From Micromonospora radicis (GTDB lineage Bacteria; Actinomycetota; Actinomycetes; Mycobacteriales; Micromonosporaceae), in contig NZ_QXEC01000011.1 in assembly GCF_003583405.1 (NCBI RefSeq), positions 62,001-126,000 of the forward strand: a DNA stretch of 64,000 nucleotides, written 5' to 3'. Below are positions 56,137 through 64,000 of the stretch, piece by piece. Every line of letters begins with the position of its first letter. The stretch's first letter is position 1. The translations under genes and the position numbers were made by a program. The notes under the pieces were generated by a model. It saw only the letters and a list, made by a program, of their open reading frames with translations, did not search any database and was not told where the DNA came from.

Positions 56137-56168
56137 ACCCACCCGCCGTCCTGCTGACCCGCTGAACC
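56112..56168. repeat. Tandem duplication at the end of the Asp-rich lipoprotein gene
   Basis: CCGCCGTCCTGCTGACCC (ending in CACTGAACCCA or CGCTGAACCCA) occurs twice in tandem about 29 bases apart. The first copy covers the last codons and stop of the small lipoprotein gene. Confidence 0.75.
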
Positions 56169-56298
56169 CATCGCTCTCCCGCCCGGCCCTGGCGCACCGC
56201 CGCCGCACCCCGATGGTTTGCGGCGGCACCAGGCGGGGCACTGCCCCGATGGCGAACCCCCGCCGCACGCCGGGCAAGCCGCCGAGGAGGGAACCACC

Positions 56299-56703
56299 AT
56301 GTTCGGAAGCAACCTGCTGGAGCGCCGCAGCAAGCCGGAGCGGATCGCGGACCAGGCATGGCAACAGCTCGTATCCGCCGTCAACACCGCCGGCGACAAC
56401 ATCCGGGACACCGCCCGCTCGGCCCGGCACACCTCCACCGGTCTGGCCGGCGACGCCGGTGAGCTGGTGGGGTCGGCCGCCGACGAGGCCCGCCACCGGG
56501 CCAGCCGGGCATTCGACGCGCTGGCCGGGCGGCGCCCCGCGCTGCCCTGGACCCTGCTGATCGGCGCGGCCCTGGTCGGTGCCGCGATCGGCTGGGCCGC
56601 CGGCACCGCCGCACGGGCCGCCGGCAGCCGCGACCGGGCCGTCGACGACATCGAGTTCGTCGACGTGCAACGCCCCGACTCCCCCGCGGAGAGCGACCGC
56701 TGA
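56299..56703 (+). CDS. Small membrane protein with amphipathic helix
   Basis: The protein has 134 residues from the ATG at 56299 (GAGGAGGGA upstream). A long amphipathic helix (about 10-85, QQLVSAVNTAGDNIRDTARS...) precedes one membrane helix (LPWTLLIGAALVGAAIGWAAG, about 90-110) and an acidic tail. It resembles YtxH/DUF883-like envelope proteins, though the family is not certain. It could act in stress-related membrane support. The BON gene follows 266 bp downstream. Confidence 0.75.
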   Translation: MFGSNLLERRSKPERIADQAWQQLVSAVNTAGDNIRDTARSARHTSTGLAGDAGELVGSAADEARHRASRAFDALAGRRPALPWTLLIGAALVGAAIGWAAGTAARAAGSRDRAVDDIEFVDVQRPDSPAESDR

Positions 56704-56969
56704 CCACGACTCCACCGTGACCGGCCGGCCCGGCACATGACCTCTTGCGCCACGGGTCCGCCCGACCCGACCAAGGTCGGGCACCCTGCGCGAGGACCGC
56801 ACGGCCTTCGACCTCACCGCCGAAGTCGGCGTGCCCGGGCGTGTGACCGGGCCCGTGGCGCTCTGGCGACGAAGCCCGCTCGCCCGATCCGGATGAGGCG
56901 GATTCACCCCCACCACCAGCAGGCTTGCGCCCGGCAGAGGTGAATCCGGAGGCGAGGAGGGAGCGGCCG

Positions 56970-57659
56970 ATGGCCAGCATCTCGACGATCAACCATAGCG
57001 ACCAGGAGATCCGGTCGGCGGTACTCGACGAACTGGACTGGGAACCTCGGGTACAGCCACACGAGATCGGGGTGACCGTCGCCGAGGGTGTGGTGACGCT
57101 GACCGGCCGGGTGGACAGTTACGCCAAGAAGTGGGCGGCGGAACGCGCCGCGCACCGGGTCACCCAGGTCCGCGCGGTGGCGAACGACCTCGCCGTACGG
57201 ATGGTAACCGGCGCGGAGCGCACCGACCCGGAACTCGCCGCAGCGGTCGAGCACGCGCTGGAATGGCATGCCTTCGTACCCGTCGAGGAACTCGACGTGA
57301 CGGTCTCCCAGGGCTGGGTCACCCTGCACGGCGAGGTCGAGTGGGAGTACCAGCGCCGGGCGGCCGAGGAGTCGGTGAACCGGCTCAGCGGCGTACGCGG
57401 GCTCAGCAACGGCATCACCGTCCGCCCGGCCGTCCACCCGGACGGTCACGACCTGGCCCGACGCATCGTCGACGCGCTGGCCCGCAACCGGGCGACCGAC
57501 GCCGAGCAGGTCACGGTCCGCGTACACGGTGACACGGTGCTGCTGGGCGGCCTGGTGCACTCGATGCCCGAACGTGCCGAGGTGGAGCGGGTCGTCTGGT
57601 CCGCACCCGGCATCCGCGAGGTACAGAACCACATCGCGGTGGCGCCGGTGCTGCGCTGA
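56970..57659 (+). CDS. Triple BON-domain protein
   Basis: The protein has 229 residues from the ATG at 56970 (GGAGGGAG upstream). Three BON repeats of about 65-70 residues are visible, each with an IRSAVLDELDWEP or equivalent helix followed by VTLTGRVDSYAKKW-type strands (about 10-75, 85-150, 155-225). There is no signal peptide. BON domains bind membranes or phospholipids and occur in osmotic-stress proteins. The partner is unknown. Confidence 0.88.
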   Translation: MASISTINHSDQEIRSAVLDELDWEPRVQPHEIGVTVAEGVVTLTGRVDSYAKKWAAERAAHRVTQVRAVANDLAVRMVTGAERTDPELAAAVEHALEWHAFVPVEELDVTVSQGWVTLHGEVEWEYQRRAAEESVNRLSGVRGLSNGITVRPAVHPDGHDLARRIVDALARNRATDAEQVTVRVHGDTVLLGGLVHSMPERAEVERVVWSAPGIREVQNHIAVAPVLR

Positions 57660-57990
57660 CAGTCGCGGTCACCGGCCCGCCGTCAACGGCGTTGCAAGCC
57701 AGGCGGCGGCGCGGGACGCCGGGCGGCGGCGCGGGACGCCGGGCGGCGGCCGTCCGGGTCGACGTCCGCGCGGGGCGACGAGGCGGGGCGCAGGGCGGCG
57801 GCGCAGGGCCGCAGCGCAGGGGCAGGGGCGCGGGGCGCCGGGCGGCGGCGCAGGGGCAGCGGCGCGGGGCCGCAGCGCAGGGGCAGCGGCGCGGGGCGGC
57901 AGCGTAGGGGCGCGGGGCGGCGGCCTTGCCGCAGGGACCACCCGGCCCGGGTGAGCCGGGGTCACCCGGGCGGGCAGCAGGCTGGCAGGT
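57660..57990. repeat. G-rich tandem repeats between the BON and DsbA-like genes
   Basis: Positions 57700-57750 contain GGGCGGCGGCGCGGGACGCC repeated at about 20 bp. 57790-57930 holds degenerate GGGGCAGCGGCGC units. The + strand is strongly G-rich. No gene is convincing here. The run GAGCCGGGGT near 57952 leads into the next gene. Confidence 0.6.
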
Positions 57991-58551
57991 ATGACCGAAA
58001 GGCTGACCACGCCACTGCAGGTCACTGCGCGGCTCCGCACACCCGTCACGGAACGCGACCACATCCGGGGCCCGGTGGACGCGCCGGTGACGCTCGTCGA
58101 GTACGGCGACTTCCAGTGCCCGTTCTGCGCGCTGGCCCACGCCAATCTGTGCGAGTTGCTCCGGCAGCGGGCCGACACGGTCCGGCTGGTGTACCGGCAC
58201 TTCCCGATCGCGAACATGCATCCGTACGCGGAGGCCGCCGCCGAGGCCGCGGAGGCCGCCGGGCGGCGGGGCCGGTTCTGGGAGATGCACGACTGGCTCT
58301 ACGACCACCAGGAGCAACTGGATCCGGTGCACCTGACCCTCGGCATCGAGCAGCTCGGACTGCCCGCCGAGGAGGTGGGCGAGGAGATCGGGCGGCACGC
58401 GGGCGGCGACCGGATCCGGCAGGACTTCGTCGGCGCCATCCGCAGCGGCGTCGACGCCACCCCGACCCTCTTCGTCAACGGCATCCGCCACGACGGTCCT
58501 TTCGACCTACCCACCCTCCTCACCACCACCGACACCGCCGCCACCCCCTAA
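57991..58551 (+). CDS. DsbA-like thiol-disulfide protein, cytoplasmic
   Basis: The 186-residue thioredoxin-fold DsbA-family protein has the active-site CPFC in YGDFQCPFCALAHANL (about residue 47) and the cis-Pro loop GVDATPTLFVNGIRHDG near the end. It lacks a signal peptide, so it is probably a cytoplasmic oxidoreductase (often annotated as a disulfide bond formation protein or a thioredoxin-like isomerase). The Asp/Glu-rich helical insertion is normal for the fold. Confidence 0.9.
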   Translation: MTERLTTPLQVTARLRTPVTERDHIRGPVDAPVTLVEYGDFQCPFCALAHANLCELLRQRADTVRLVYRHFPIANMHPYAEAAAEAAEAAGRRGRFWEMHDWLYDHQEQLDPVHLTLGIEQLGLPAEEVGEEIGRHAGGDRIRQDFVGAIRSGVDATPTLFVNGIRHDGPFDLPTLLTTTDTAATP

Positions 58552-58785
58552 CCACCCACCCACCCACCCACCCCGCCCCACCCCGCCTGCCTCGCGCGTT
58601 GATCATGAGGTTGACGGCGGTTCTCGATCTTCAATCCGCCGTCAACCTCATGATCAACGCGCGAGGCCGCGAGGTGGATGGGGTGGGTGGGGCGCGCGAG
58701 GCGCGCGAGGCGCGCGAGGTGGGTGGGTGGGTGGGGTGGGTGGGGTGGGTGGGGTGGGTGGGGTGGGTGGGGTGGGTGGGGTGGG
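58552..58785. repeat. C-rich repeats, perfect 31-bp inverted repeat, GGGTGG repeats
   Basis: Left: CCAC repeats (58552-58589). Centre: a perfect 31-bp inverted repeat, arms 58590-58620 and 58636-58666, loop of 15, containing GTTGATCATGAGGTTGACGG. Right: GGGTGGGGTGGGTGGGG-type repeats (58720-58785). It is non-coding and lies between two convergent genes. The right arm has strong G-quadruplex potential. Confidence 0.9.
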
Positions 58786-61700
58786 TCAGATGAGGTGGAG
58801 TTCGCGGGCTCGGCGGACGGCGTCGCGGCGGCGGGTGGTGTCGAGCTTGCGGTAGATGTTGCGTACGTGCGTCTTCACGGTGTTCACCGAGACAGACAGC
58901 TCGGCGGCGATCTCGACGTTGGACAGGATGCTCTGCAGGTACCGCAGGATGGTCAACTCGCGCTCGGTCAACGGCTCGTCCAGCGGTACCACCGTCGCGC
59001 CGGCCGGGGCCGACTCGGCGGGTACGTCCACCGCGCGGACCAGGTCGCTGACCGTCGGCCAGTGGGCGGTCCCCGCGTCGAGGTGGGCGGTGAGCAGATC
59101 CCGCAGGCCAGGTTCGGCTCGGGTGAACGGCCGTCGGTAGCCGTCCGTCGCGGCGAGGTCGAGCGCCTGCTCCAGGGTGCGTCCGGCGCGGCGCTCGTCG
59201 CCGCCGCGGGCCGCGAGCACCGCGTCGAGCAGCACGGCGTCGAGGCGTACCGGTAGCGGCCAGTCGGCCGCCGACGTGGCCGTCGGGTCCGGTAGAAGGC
59301 GCGCGGCGGCGCCCAGGTCGCCGGCCCGCAGTTCGACCCGTGCCGCCGCGACGGCCAGCACCGCCGCCGACGCCGACGCCTCCGACGCCCCGGCCGCACC
59401 AGGCAAACCCGGCACCGCAAACGACCCCCCGGCACCGGGCAACCCCGGCGCCACATAAGACTCCCCCGCACCGGGCAACCCCGGCGCCACATAAGACTCC
59501 CCCGCACCGGGCAACCCCGGCGCCACATAAGACTCCCCCGCACCGGGCAACGCCCCGACGACAGACACCACTCTGGCAGCAGGGCGATCCGGCGGGCCGA
59601 CGGGTGGCTGCGGCGGGCCGGTGGCGGCCAGCTTGCGGGCGGTGGGCAGGTCACCACGGGCACTGTGTAGGTCCACGTCGGCGGCGAGCAGCCAGACCGC
59701 CAGTTCGCCGGTGCGCCCCGACCAGTTCTCGCGGGCGGGCACCAGCAGCCGATGGCCGGCGGCGACGTCACCCTCGTCGGCGTGCAGGTACGCCTGGCAC
59801 CAGGCCATCAGCGCGGCGCCCGGCGGTTCGGCGGCGGCCGGGGCAGCCAGCGCCAGGTTCGCCGCGGCCTCCGCCGGCTGGTCCCGGTGCAGCGCCACCA
59901 ACCCCAGCGCAAGATAGGCGTACGCGCAGTCCAGCGGCGCCGACCAGCCCTGGCAGGGGGGTAGCGCCAGCGCTTCCCGGGCCGTCTGCTCGGCCGCCCG
60001 CAGCTCGCCGTGGAAGGCGGCGAGCAGCGCCCACCGGCTGGCGCAGACGAGTTCGGTACGGGGCCGTCCAGCAGCCCGGGCCGCCGACAGTGCCGCCCCG
60101 AACCCGGCCAGCGCGCCGGTGAGGTCACCGTCGTCGAACGCCAGCAGGGCCAGCGCGACCCCGGCGGCCGCCCGTACGTCGTCGGCACCGCTCACGTCCG
60201 CCCGCGGCGCACCGGCGGCGTTGGTGGTCTCGACGGCGGAGACACCGTCCAGCCCGGGTCCGGTGGGCGGCAGCCGAGTACCGTCAGCGACGCCGGGTCC
60301 GGGTCCGGTGGGCGGCAGCCGGGTACCGTCGGCGCCCGGCCCGGCCCCGGTGGCGAGCAGCCGGGCGGCGGCGGCGCGTACCGTCGCCGGGTCGCCGGCC
60401 AGCCGGGCCAGGGTGAGTTCGACCGCGGCGGCCAGCCGGCCGAACCGCGACCGGCGTGGTTCGGGCAGCGCCCGGGCGTGCTCCAGGGCCAGTCGCAGCT
60501 GGCCGCCGGCCGCGTCGGCGTCGCCGTCGAGGGCCCGGTCGGCGGCGCCGGCCAGCGCGAGTTCCGGATCCCGCGCCACCGCCTCCGGTGGGGGCGAGGC
60601 GGGCGGCGGACCGCTGCGGCGGCCGCGGTCGTACGGCACGAGTTCCGGCCATCGGGTCACGAACAGTTCGGCCGCGCTCCCCCAGTCACCGGTGGCGAGG
60701 GAGTGCCGCAGCGCGTCGGCGGGGCGACCGTTACCGGCGTACCAGTCGGCCGCGCGCAGGTGCAGGTCACGCAGCTCGTCGGCGGGCAGCCGGCTCAGCT
60801 CGCGCTGCAACAGGTCGGCCAGCAGCGGGTGGCACCGGTACCAGGCCGGGCGGCCACCGTCGTGGTGGAGCAGACCGGTCTCCTCCGCCAGGCCACTCAA
60901 CCGCCGGTCGGCGGCGGGGTCGCCGGTCAGGGCGGCGGCGAGTCCGGCGCAGATGGTGTCCGCGATCGCGGCCCGACGCAGCAGCTCGCGGTCCGGCGGC
61001 GCCAGCCCGGCGAGGATCTCCTCCCGCAGGTAGCCGGCGACCTCCGGCTGGTCCGCGCCGAGCTGGTCGATCCAGCGCTCCGGATCCGGCTGCTGGTGCA
61101 GGGCGAGCGCGGTGATCCGCAGGGCAGCCGCCCAGCCCTCGGTGCGCTCCCGCAGCCGTCGTACCGCGGCGACCGGCAGCACCACCCCATGGGCGGTGAG
61201 CAGGTCGGCGATCTCGTCGCCGGTGAAGGCCAGCTCGCTCGGGCCGATCTCGACCAGTTCGCCGGCCAACCGCAGCCGCTGCACCGCCAGGGGTGGTGCG
61301 GTCCGGCCGGCCACCACCAGGCGAAGCCGCTGCTCGGTGTGGCGCAGCAGGAACTCCAGCCCGGCCAGGGCGGCCGGGTCGGTGATCCGATGCAGGTCGT
61401 CCAGGACCAGCACCGCCGGCTGTTCCCGGGCGGCCAGGGCGGCGGCGAGCAGCTCGAGTTCGTCGGGCCGCGGCGCCCGGTCCGGTACCGGTGTCGCCGC
61501 CGGGTCGGCGATCGACCGCAGCGCCGCCGCGAGGTACGCCCACAGCCGGTCCGCGTCGTCACCCACCTCGACGGAGATCCACGCCGGGGCGTGCGAGTCG
61601 CGCTCGGCGACCGCGTTCCGCCACGAGGCGAGCAGTGTCGTCTTTCCCCACCCGGCCGGCGCGCGAAGCAGCGTGATCGGGTGGGTGACCGCGTCGTCCA

Positions 61701-61854
61701 GCAGCCGGGCCAGCCGGGGCCGCAGGACCACCGGCTCGGGCAGCGCGGCCGGTGCCAGCCGCGACGCCAGCAGGGGCGGGCCCGCCGGCGTACCGGCCGT
61801 CAAGGTCGTACCGGCCATCGAGGTGGCTCGGGCATCGCTGCGGTCATCCGGCAT
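58786..61854 (-). CDS. Large LuxR-family (MalT-like) ATP-binding regulator
   Basis: The protein has about 1022 residues. An AAA/NACHT-like ATPase (Walker A LLRAPAGWGKTTLLASW at about 60) is followed by winged-helix and TPR-like helical repeats. The C-terminal LuxR helix-turn-helix has LTERELTILRYLQSILSNVE and VNTVKTHVRNIYRKL. It binds ATP and an inducer, then activates nearby or distant genes. Three 36-bp repeats (59446-59553) encode LPGAGESYVAPG in a linker. Starts at 61869 or later ATG codons are also possible. Confidence 0.85.
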   Translation of the reverse strand: MPDDRSDARATSMAGTTLTAGTPAGPPLLASRLAPAALPEPVVLRPRLARLLDDAVTHPITLLRAPAGWGKTTLLASWRNAVAERDSHAPAWISVEVGDDADRLWAYLAAALRSIADPAATPVPDRAPRPDELELLAAALAAREQPAVLVLDDLHRITDPAALAGLEFLLRHTEQRLRLVVAGRTAPPLAVQRLRLAGELVEIGPSELAFTGDEIADLLTAHGVVLPVAAVRRLRERTEGWAAALRITALALHQQPDPERWIDQLGADQPEVAGYLREEILAGLAPPDRELLRRAAIADTICAGLAAALTGDPAADRRLSGLAEETGLLHHDGGRPAWYRCHPLLADLLQRELSRLPADELRDLHLRAADWYAGNGRPADALRHSLATGDWGSAAELFVTRWPELVPYDRGRRSGPPPASPPPEAVARDPELALAGAADRALDGDADAAGGQLRLALEHARALPEPRRSRFGRLAAAVELTLARLAGDPATVRAAAARLLATGAGPGADGTRLPPTGPGPGVADGTRLPPTGPGLDGVSAVETTNAAGAPRADVSGADDVRAAAGVALALLAFDDGDLTGALAGFGAALSAARAAGRPRTELVCASRWALLAAFHGELRAAEQTAREALALPPCQGWSAPLDCAYAYLALGLVALHRDQPAEAAANLALAAPAAAEPPGAALMAWCQAYLHADEGDVAAGHRLLVPARENWSGRTGELAVWLLAADVDLHSARGDLPTARKLAATGPPQPPVGPPDRPAARVVSVVGALPGAGESYVAPGLPGAGESYVAPGLPGAGESYVAPGLPGAGGSFAVPGLPGAAGASEASASAAVLAVAAARVELRAGDLGAAARLLPDPTATSAADWPLPVRLDAVLLDAVLAARGGDERRAGRTLEQALDLAATDGYRRPFTRAEPGLRDLLTAHLDAGTAHWPTVSDLVRAVDVPAESAPAGATVVPLDEPLTERELTILRYLQSILSNVEIAAELSVSVNTVKTHVRNIYRKLDTTRRRDAVRRARELHLI
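59446..59553. repeat. Three 36-bp tandem repeats within the LuxR gene
   Basis: The unit CGGCGCCACATAAGACTCCC plus 16 bases is present three times without spacers. A diverged fourth copy lies to the left (59400-59445). Each unit encodes the dodecapeptide LPGAGESYVAPG on the minus strand. Its ACATAAGA core is AT-richer than the surrounding gene. Confidence 0.9.
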
Positions 61855-61983
61855 CCGGCCCACCCCCACGGACGCGTTTTCCTCCCCGGTCCTGCGGTCG
61901 GCGGTTACCCCGCCCGAAGCGGTTCACCCCTGGTGGGGGAGCCCGGTTCACCCGGACCGGGGTGAGGGTGGAGGTCGCGCCGA

Positions 61984-62469
61984 GTGCGGGAGGTGCCGGT
62001 GGGACGGGTGGGAACGGCGTTCGCGGTGGCCGGAGTCCTCGGCGTGGCGACCCTGCGGGCGGCGCGGAGCGCCGTCTCCCGCTGGTGGGCGAGGCACCGG
62101 GTCACCGACGGGCGACCCGACCCGACCGGGCGACCCGAGCGGCGCCGGGCGGACCGCCCCGCCCGGGGCCGGTGGGAGGTGGTCACGATCCACCGTCCGC
62201 CCGAGGATGTGCTGGCCGGAGGTGACTGGCCGGAGCCGTTGCGCCGGCTCGACGACGCCGTCCAGGTCGAGCTGCGCGAACTGCCCGGTCGGGCCACCGA
62301 ACTGGCCGCCCGGCCGCAATCCGGTCCGGTACCACCCGGCCTGGCCGCGCACCTGGTCGCCGACGACCCGGTGCTCGCCGTACGCCATGCGTTGTGGCAG
62401 GTCAAGCAGCTCGTCGAGACCGGCCGGGCGCCGCCGGCCGACAGTTCGACCGGCAACCACGCGGACTGA
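61984..62469 (+). CDS. Hypothetical protein with N-terminal membrane segment
   Basis: The protein has 161 residues, with a GTG start near 61984 (a GTG a few codons later is possible). The N-terminus VGTAFAVAGVLGVATLRAAR looks like a membrane helix. The remainder (about 60-160) reads WEVVTIHRPPEDVLAGGDWP and DDPVLAVRHALWQVKQLVET, a pattern seen in actinobacterial hypothetical proteins with a SRPBCC-like flavour. No catalytic motif was recognised. Confidence 0.65.
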   Translation: MREVPVGRVGTAFAVAGVLGVATLRAARSAVSRWWARHRVTDGRPDPTGRPERRRADRPARGRWEVVTIHRPPEDVLAGGDWPEPLRRLDDAVQVELRELPGRATELAARPQSGPVPPGLAAHLVADDPVLAVRHALWQVKQLVETGRAPPADSSTGNHAD

Positions 62470-62533
62470 GCGGCGGACCGACCGCGACGTCGCCGACCAG
62501 CGCACCCCCCGGGCGGACTGGCATCATCGCGGG

Positions 62534-63739
62534 ATGGCTGCGGATCGGGCGTACGACATCATGTTGTTCGGGGCGACCGGCTTCACCGGCGGGCTCACCG
62601 CGCGGTACCTCGCCCGGCACGCGCCGCCCGGGCTGCGCTGGGCGATCGCCGGCCGCAACCCCGACAAGCTGGCCGACGTACGCGGACAACTGGCCGCGGT
62701 CGATCCGGCGCTGGCCGACCTGCCGCTGCTCACCGCCGACGCCGCCGACCCGGCGGCGCTGCGCGCGGTGGCCGCCACCGCCCGGGTGGTGGCCAGCACG
62801 GTGGGCCCCTTCATCCGGTACGGGGAGCCGTTGGTGGCCGCCTGCGCCGCCGCCGGCACCGACTACCTGGACATCACCGGTGAGCCGGAGTTCGTCGACC
62901 TGATGTACCTCCGCCACCACGCCGAGGCGGTACGCACCGGCGCCCGGCTGGTGCACACCTGCGGCTTCGACTCGATCCCGCACGACCTGGGCGTCTGGTT
63001 CACGCTCAAGCAGTTGCCCCCCGGAGTGCCGATCGCGGTGGACGGGTACGTACGGGCGGGTGGACGGGTCTCCGCCGGCACCTACCACTCGGCGTTGACC
63101 GCCTTCTCGCGTACGGCGCAGACGGCGCGGGCCGCCCGCGAACGCCGGGCGGTCGAGCCGCGCCCGGCGGACCGCCGGGTCAGCGCCGTGCCCGGCAGGC
63201 TGGCCCGGTCGCGCGACCTGCCCGGCTGGGCGGTGCCGCTGCCGACCATCGATCCACTTGTGGTACGCCGCTCGGCGGCGGCCCGCCCCGAGTACGGACC
63301 GGACTTCCGCTACCGGCACTTCGCGGCGGTGCGGCGGCTCGCCACGGTGCTGGCCGCCGGTGCCGGTCTGGGCGCCCTCGCCGGCCTGGTGAAGCTGCCA
63401 CCCACCCGGCGTTGGCTGCTCGGCCGGCTCGCCGCCGGGCAGGGGCCGAGCGCGCAGCAGCGGGCCGAGTCTTGGTTCCGGGTCCGGTTCGTCGGCTCCG
63501 GGGGCGGACGCCGGGTGGTCACCGAGGTGTCCGGTGGCGATCCCGGCTACGACGAGACCGCCAAGATGCTCGCCGAGTCGGCCCTCTGCCTGGCCCTGGA
63601 CGACCTGCCCGCCACCTCGGGCCAGGTCACCCCGGTCACCGCGATGGGCGACGCGCTGCTGCACCGGCTCACCGCCGCGGGCCTCACCTTCCGGGTGCTC
63701 GACGACGGCGTCACCGCCACCGCCACCGGAGACAGCTGA
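62534..63739 (+). CDS. Saccharopine-dehydrogenase-like NADP-binding reductase
   Basis: The protein has 401 residues from the ATG at 62534. The N-terminal Rossmann motif is IMLFGATGFTGGLTARYLA. The conserved VASTVGPFIRYGEPLVAACA and TDYLDITGEPEFVDLMY identify the family, which includes mycobacterial trans-acting enoyl reductases for lipid synthesis. FDSIPHDLGVWF follows. It may reduce an acyl or polyketide chain. The substrate is unknown. The membrane-segment gene lies 64 bp upstream. Confidence 0.88.
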   Translation: MAADRAYDIMLFGATGFTGGLTARYLARHAPPGLRWAIAGRNPDKLADVRGQLAAVDPALADLPLLTADAADPAALRAVAATARVVASTVGPFIRYGEPLVAACAAAGTDYLDITGEPEFVDLMYLRHHAEAVRTGARLVHTCGFDSIPHDLGVWFTLKQLPPGVPIAVDGYVRAGGRVSAGTYHSALTAFSRTAQTARAARERRAVEPRPADRRVSAVPGRLARSRDLPGWAVPLPTIDPLVVRRSAAARPEYGPDFRYRHFAAVRRLATVLAAGAGLGALAGLVKLPPTRRWLLGRLAAGQGPSAQQRAESWFRVRFVGSGGGRRVVTEVSGGDPGYDETAKMLAESALCLALDDLPATSGQVTPVTAMGDALLHRLTAAGLTFRVLDDGVTATATGDS

Positions 63740-63800
63740 CCGCGTCGGCACACGGGCGCGGCTTGACCCTCGACCAGGTGGAGGGGGCAGGATCTGCGGG

Positions 63801-64000
63801 GTGGAGAGCGACCTGCGCAGCATCGGTGAGCTGGCCCGGGCCAGCGGGCTGACGGTGAGTGCCCTGCGGTTCTACGACGCCGCCGGGGTGCTGGTGCCGG
63901 CCTGGGTCGACCCGGTGACCGGGTACCGCCGCTACGCCGACGACCAGGTGGCGTCGGCCCGGCTGGTGGCGGGGCTGCGCCGGGTGGGTATGCCGGTTGC
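63801..64000 (+). CDS. MerR-family regulator, N-terminal fragment cut by window edge
   Basis: GTG at 63801 opens a frame to the window end. The visible 66 residues include SIGELARASGLTVSALRFYD and VDPVTGYRRYADDQVASARL. This is the MerR winged helix-turn-helix. The ligand-binding C-terminus lies outside the window, so the effector is unknown. A GGATCT hexamer 5 bases upstream suggests either a leaderless message or a short leader. Confidence 0.88.
   Translation, partial: MESDLRSIGELARASGLTVSALRFYDAAGVLVPAWVDPVTGYRRYADDQVASARLVAGLRRVGMPV

Noticed and set aside
59446..59553. CRISPR-like array
   Set aside because: The 36-bp units are directly contiguous without spacers and stay in the reading frame of a regulator.
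61112..62533. Long frame joining antisense LuxR sequence to the saccharopine-dehydrogenase-like gene
   Set aside because: It appears as a fusion only because the frame stays open. The Rossmann start at 62534 is the real N-terminus.

Overview
The window is high-GC actinobacterial chromosome. Its gene content and synteny (fasR-fabD-fabH-acpP-fabF, homodimeric AceE with a DUF3052 protein and an AhpE-type peroxiredoxin nearby, and an RNase H/phosphatase - zinc-ribbon - Nif3 operon) and its GATCATG-type intergenic palindromes suggest a Micromonospora-like member of the Micromonosporaceae. This placement is inferred from gene content and composition, not from a 16S sequence. Nearly all genes have G or C at the third codon position and many use GTG starts with overlapping GTGA/ATGA junctions. 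The exception is the fragment at the left edge, which uses A/T-ending codons including TTA.

Left part (1-18.5 kb): the N-terminus of a restriction-type PD-(D/E)XK nuclease runs off the left edge. It is followed by a gene-free stretch and by the RNase P RNA gene (rnpB, minus strand). Next come the Nif3 - coiled-coil/zinc-ribbon - RNase H/phosphatase operon, then an XRE/TPR regulator with a flavoprotein facing a primase/polymerase-like protein. A tightly packed five-gene operon follows: DUF1800, Tat-exported DUF1501, a membrane ferric-reductase-like flavocytochrome, an FMN-binding protein and ApbE. It reads as a cell-surface flavin electron-transfer unit. A DUF3040 protein and an overlapping SNF2-helicase/SWIM pair close this part.

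Middle (18.5-46 kb): two sugar-kinase, pyruvyl-transferase and phosphotransferase-type genes, a secreted PL3 pectate lyase and tRNA-Val(UAC) lead into central carbon metabolism. This comprises AhpE, DUF3052, a fused 2-oxoacid dehydrogenase E1 with odd Ala/Pro-rich insertions, a YjbQ protein and, divergently, AceE. A beta-glucosidase/MFS pair and gltX follow. Then comes the type II fatty acid synthesis operon behind its activator FasR, a NagZ-like secreted glycosidase and DUF3145. AceE supplies acetyl-CoA, the starting material for the Fab pathway.

Right part (46-64 kb): a conserved-looking 109-residue protein, beta-carbonic anhydrase, an alpha/beta hydrolase, a HelD-type helicase and a CDF metal exporter are followed by a probable cyclic-di-AMP (ydaO) riboswitch controlling a secreted coiled-coil cell-wall protein. 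Then come a PfkB kinase/SurE overlap, a STAS anti-sigma antagonist, a tiny Asp-rich lipoprotein absent from a length-filtered gene list, a BON protein, a DsbA-like protein, a large MalT-type LuxR regulator carrying 36-bp tandem repeats, a saccharopine-dehydrogenase-like reductase and a truncated MerR regulator at the right edge. Two intergenic regions (46.6-46.9 kb and 58.55-58.79 kb) share the same architecture: a C-rich tract, a long inverted repeat and a G-rich tract.
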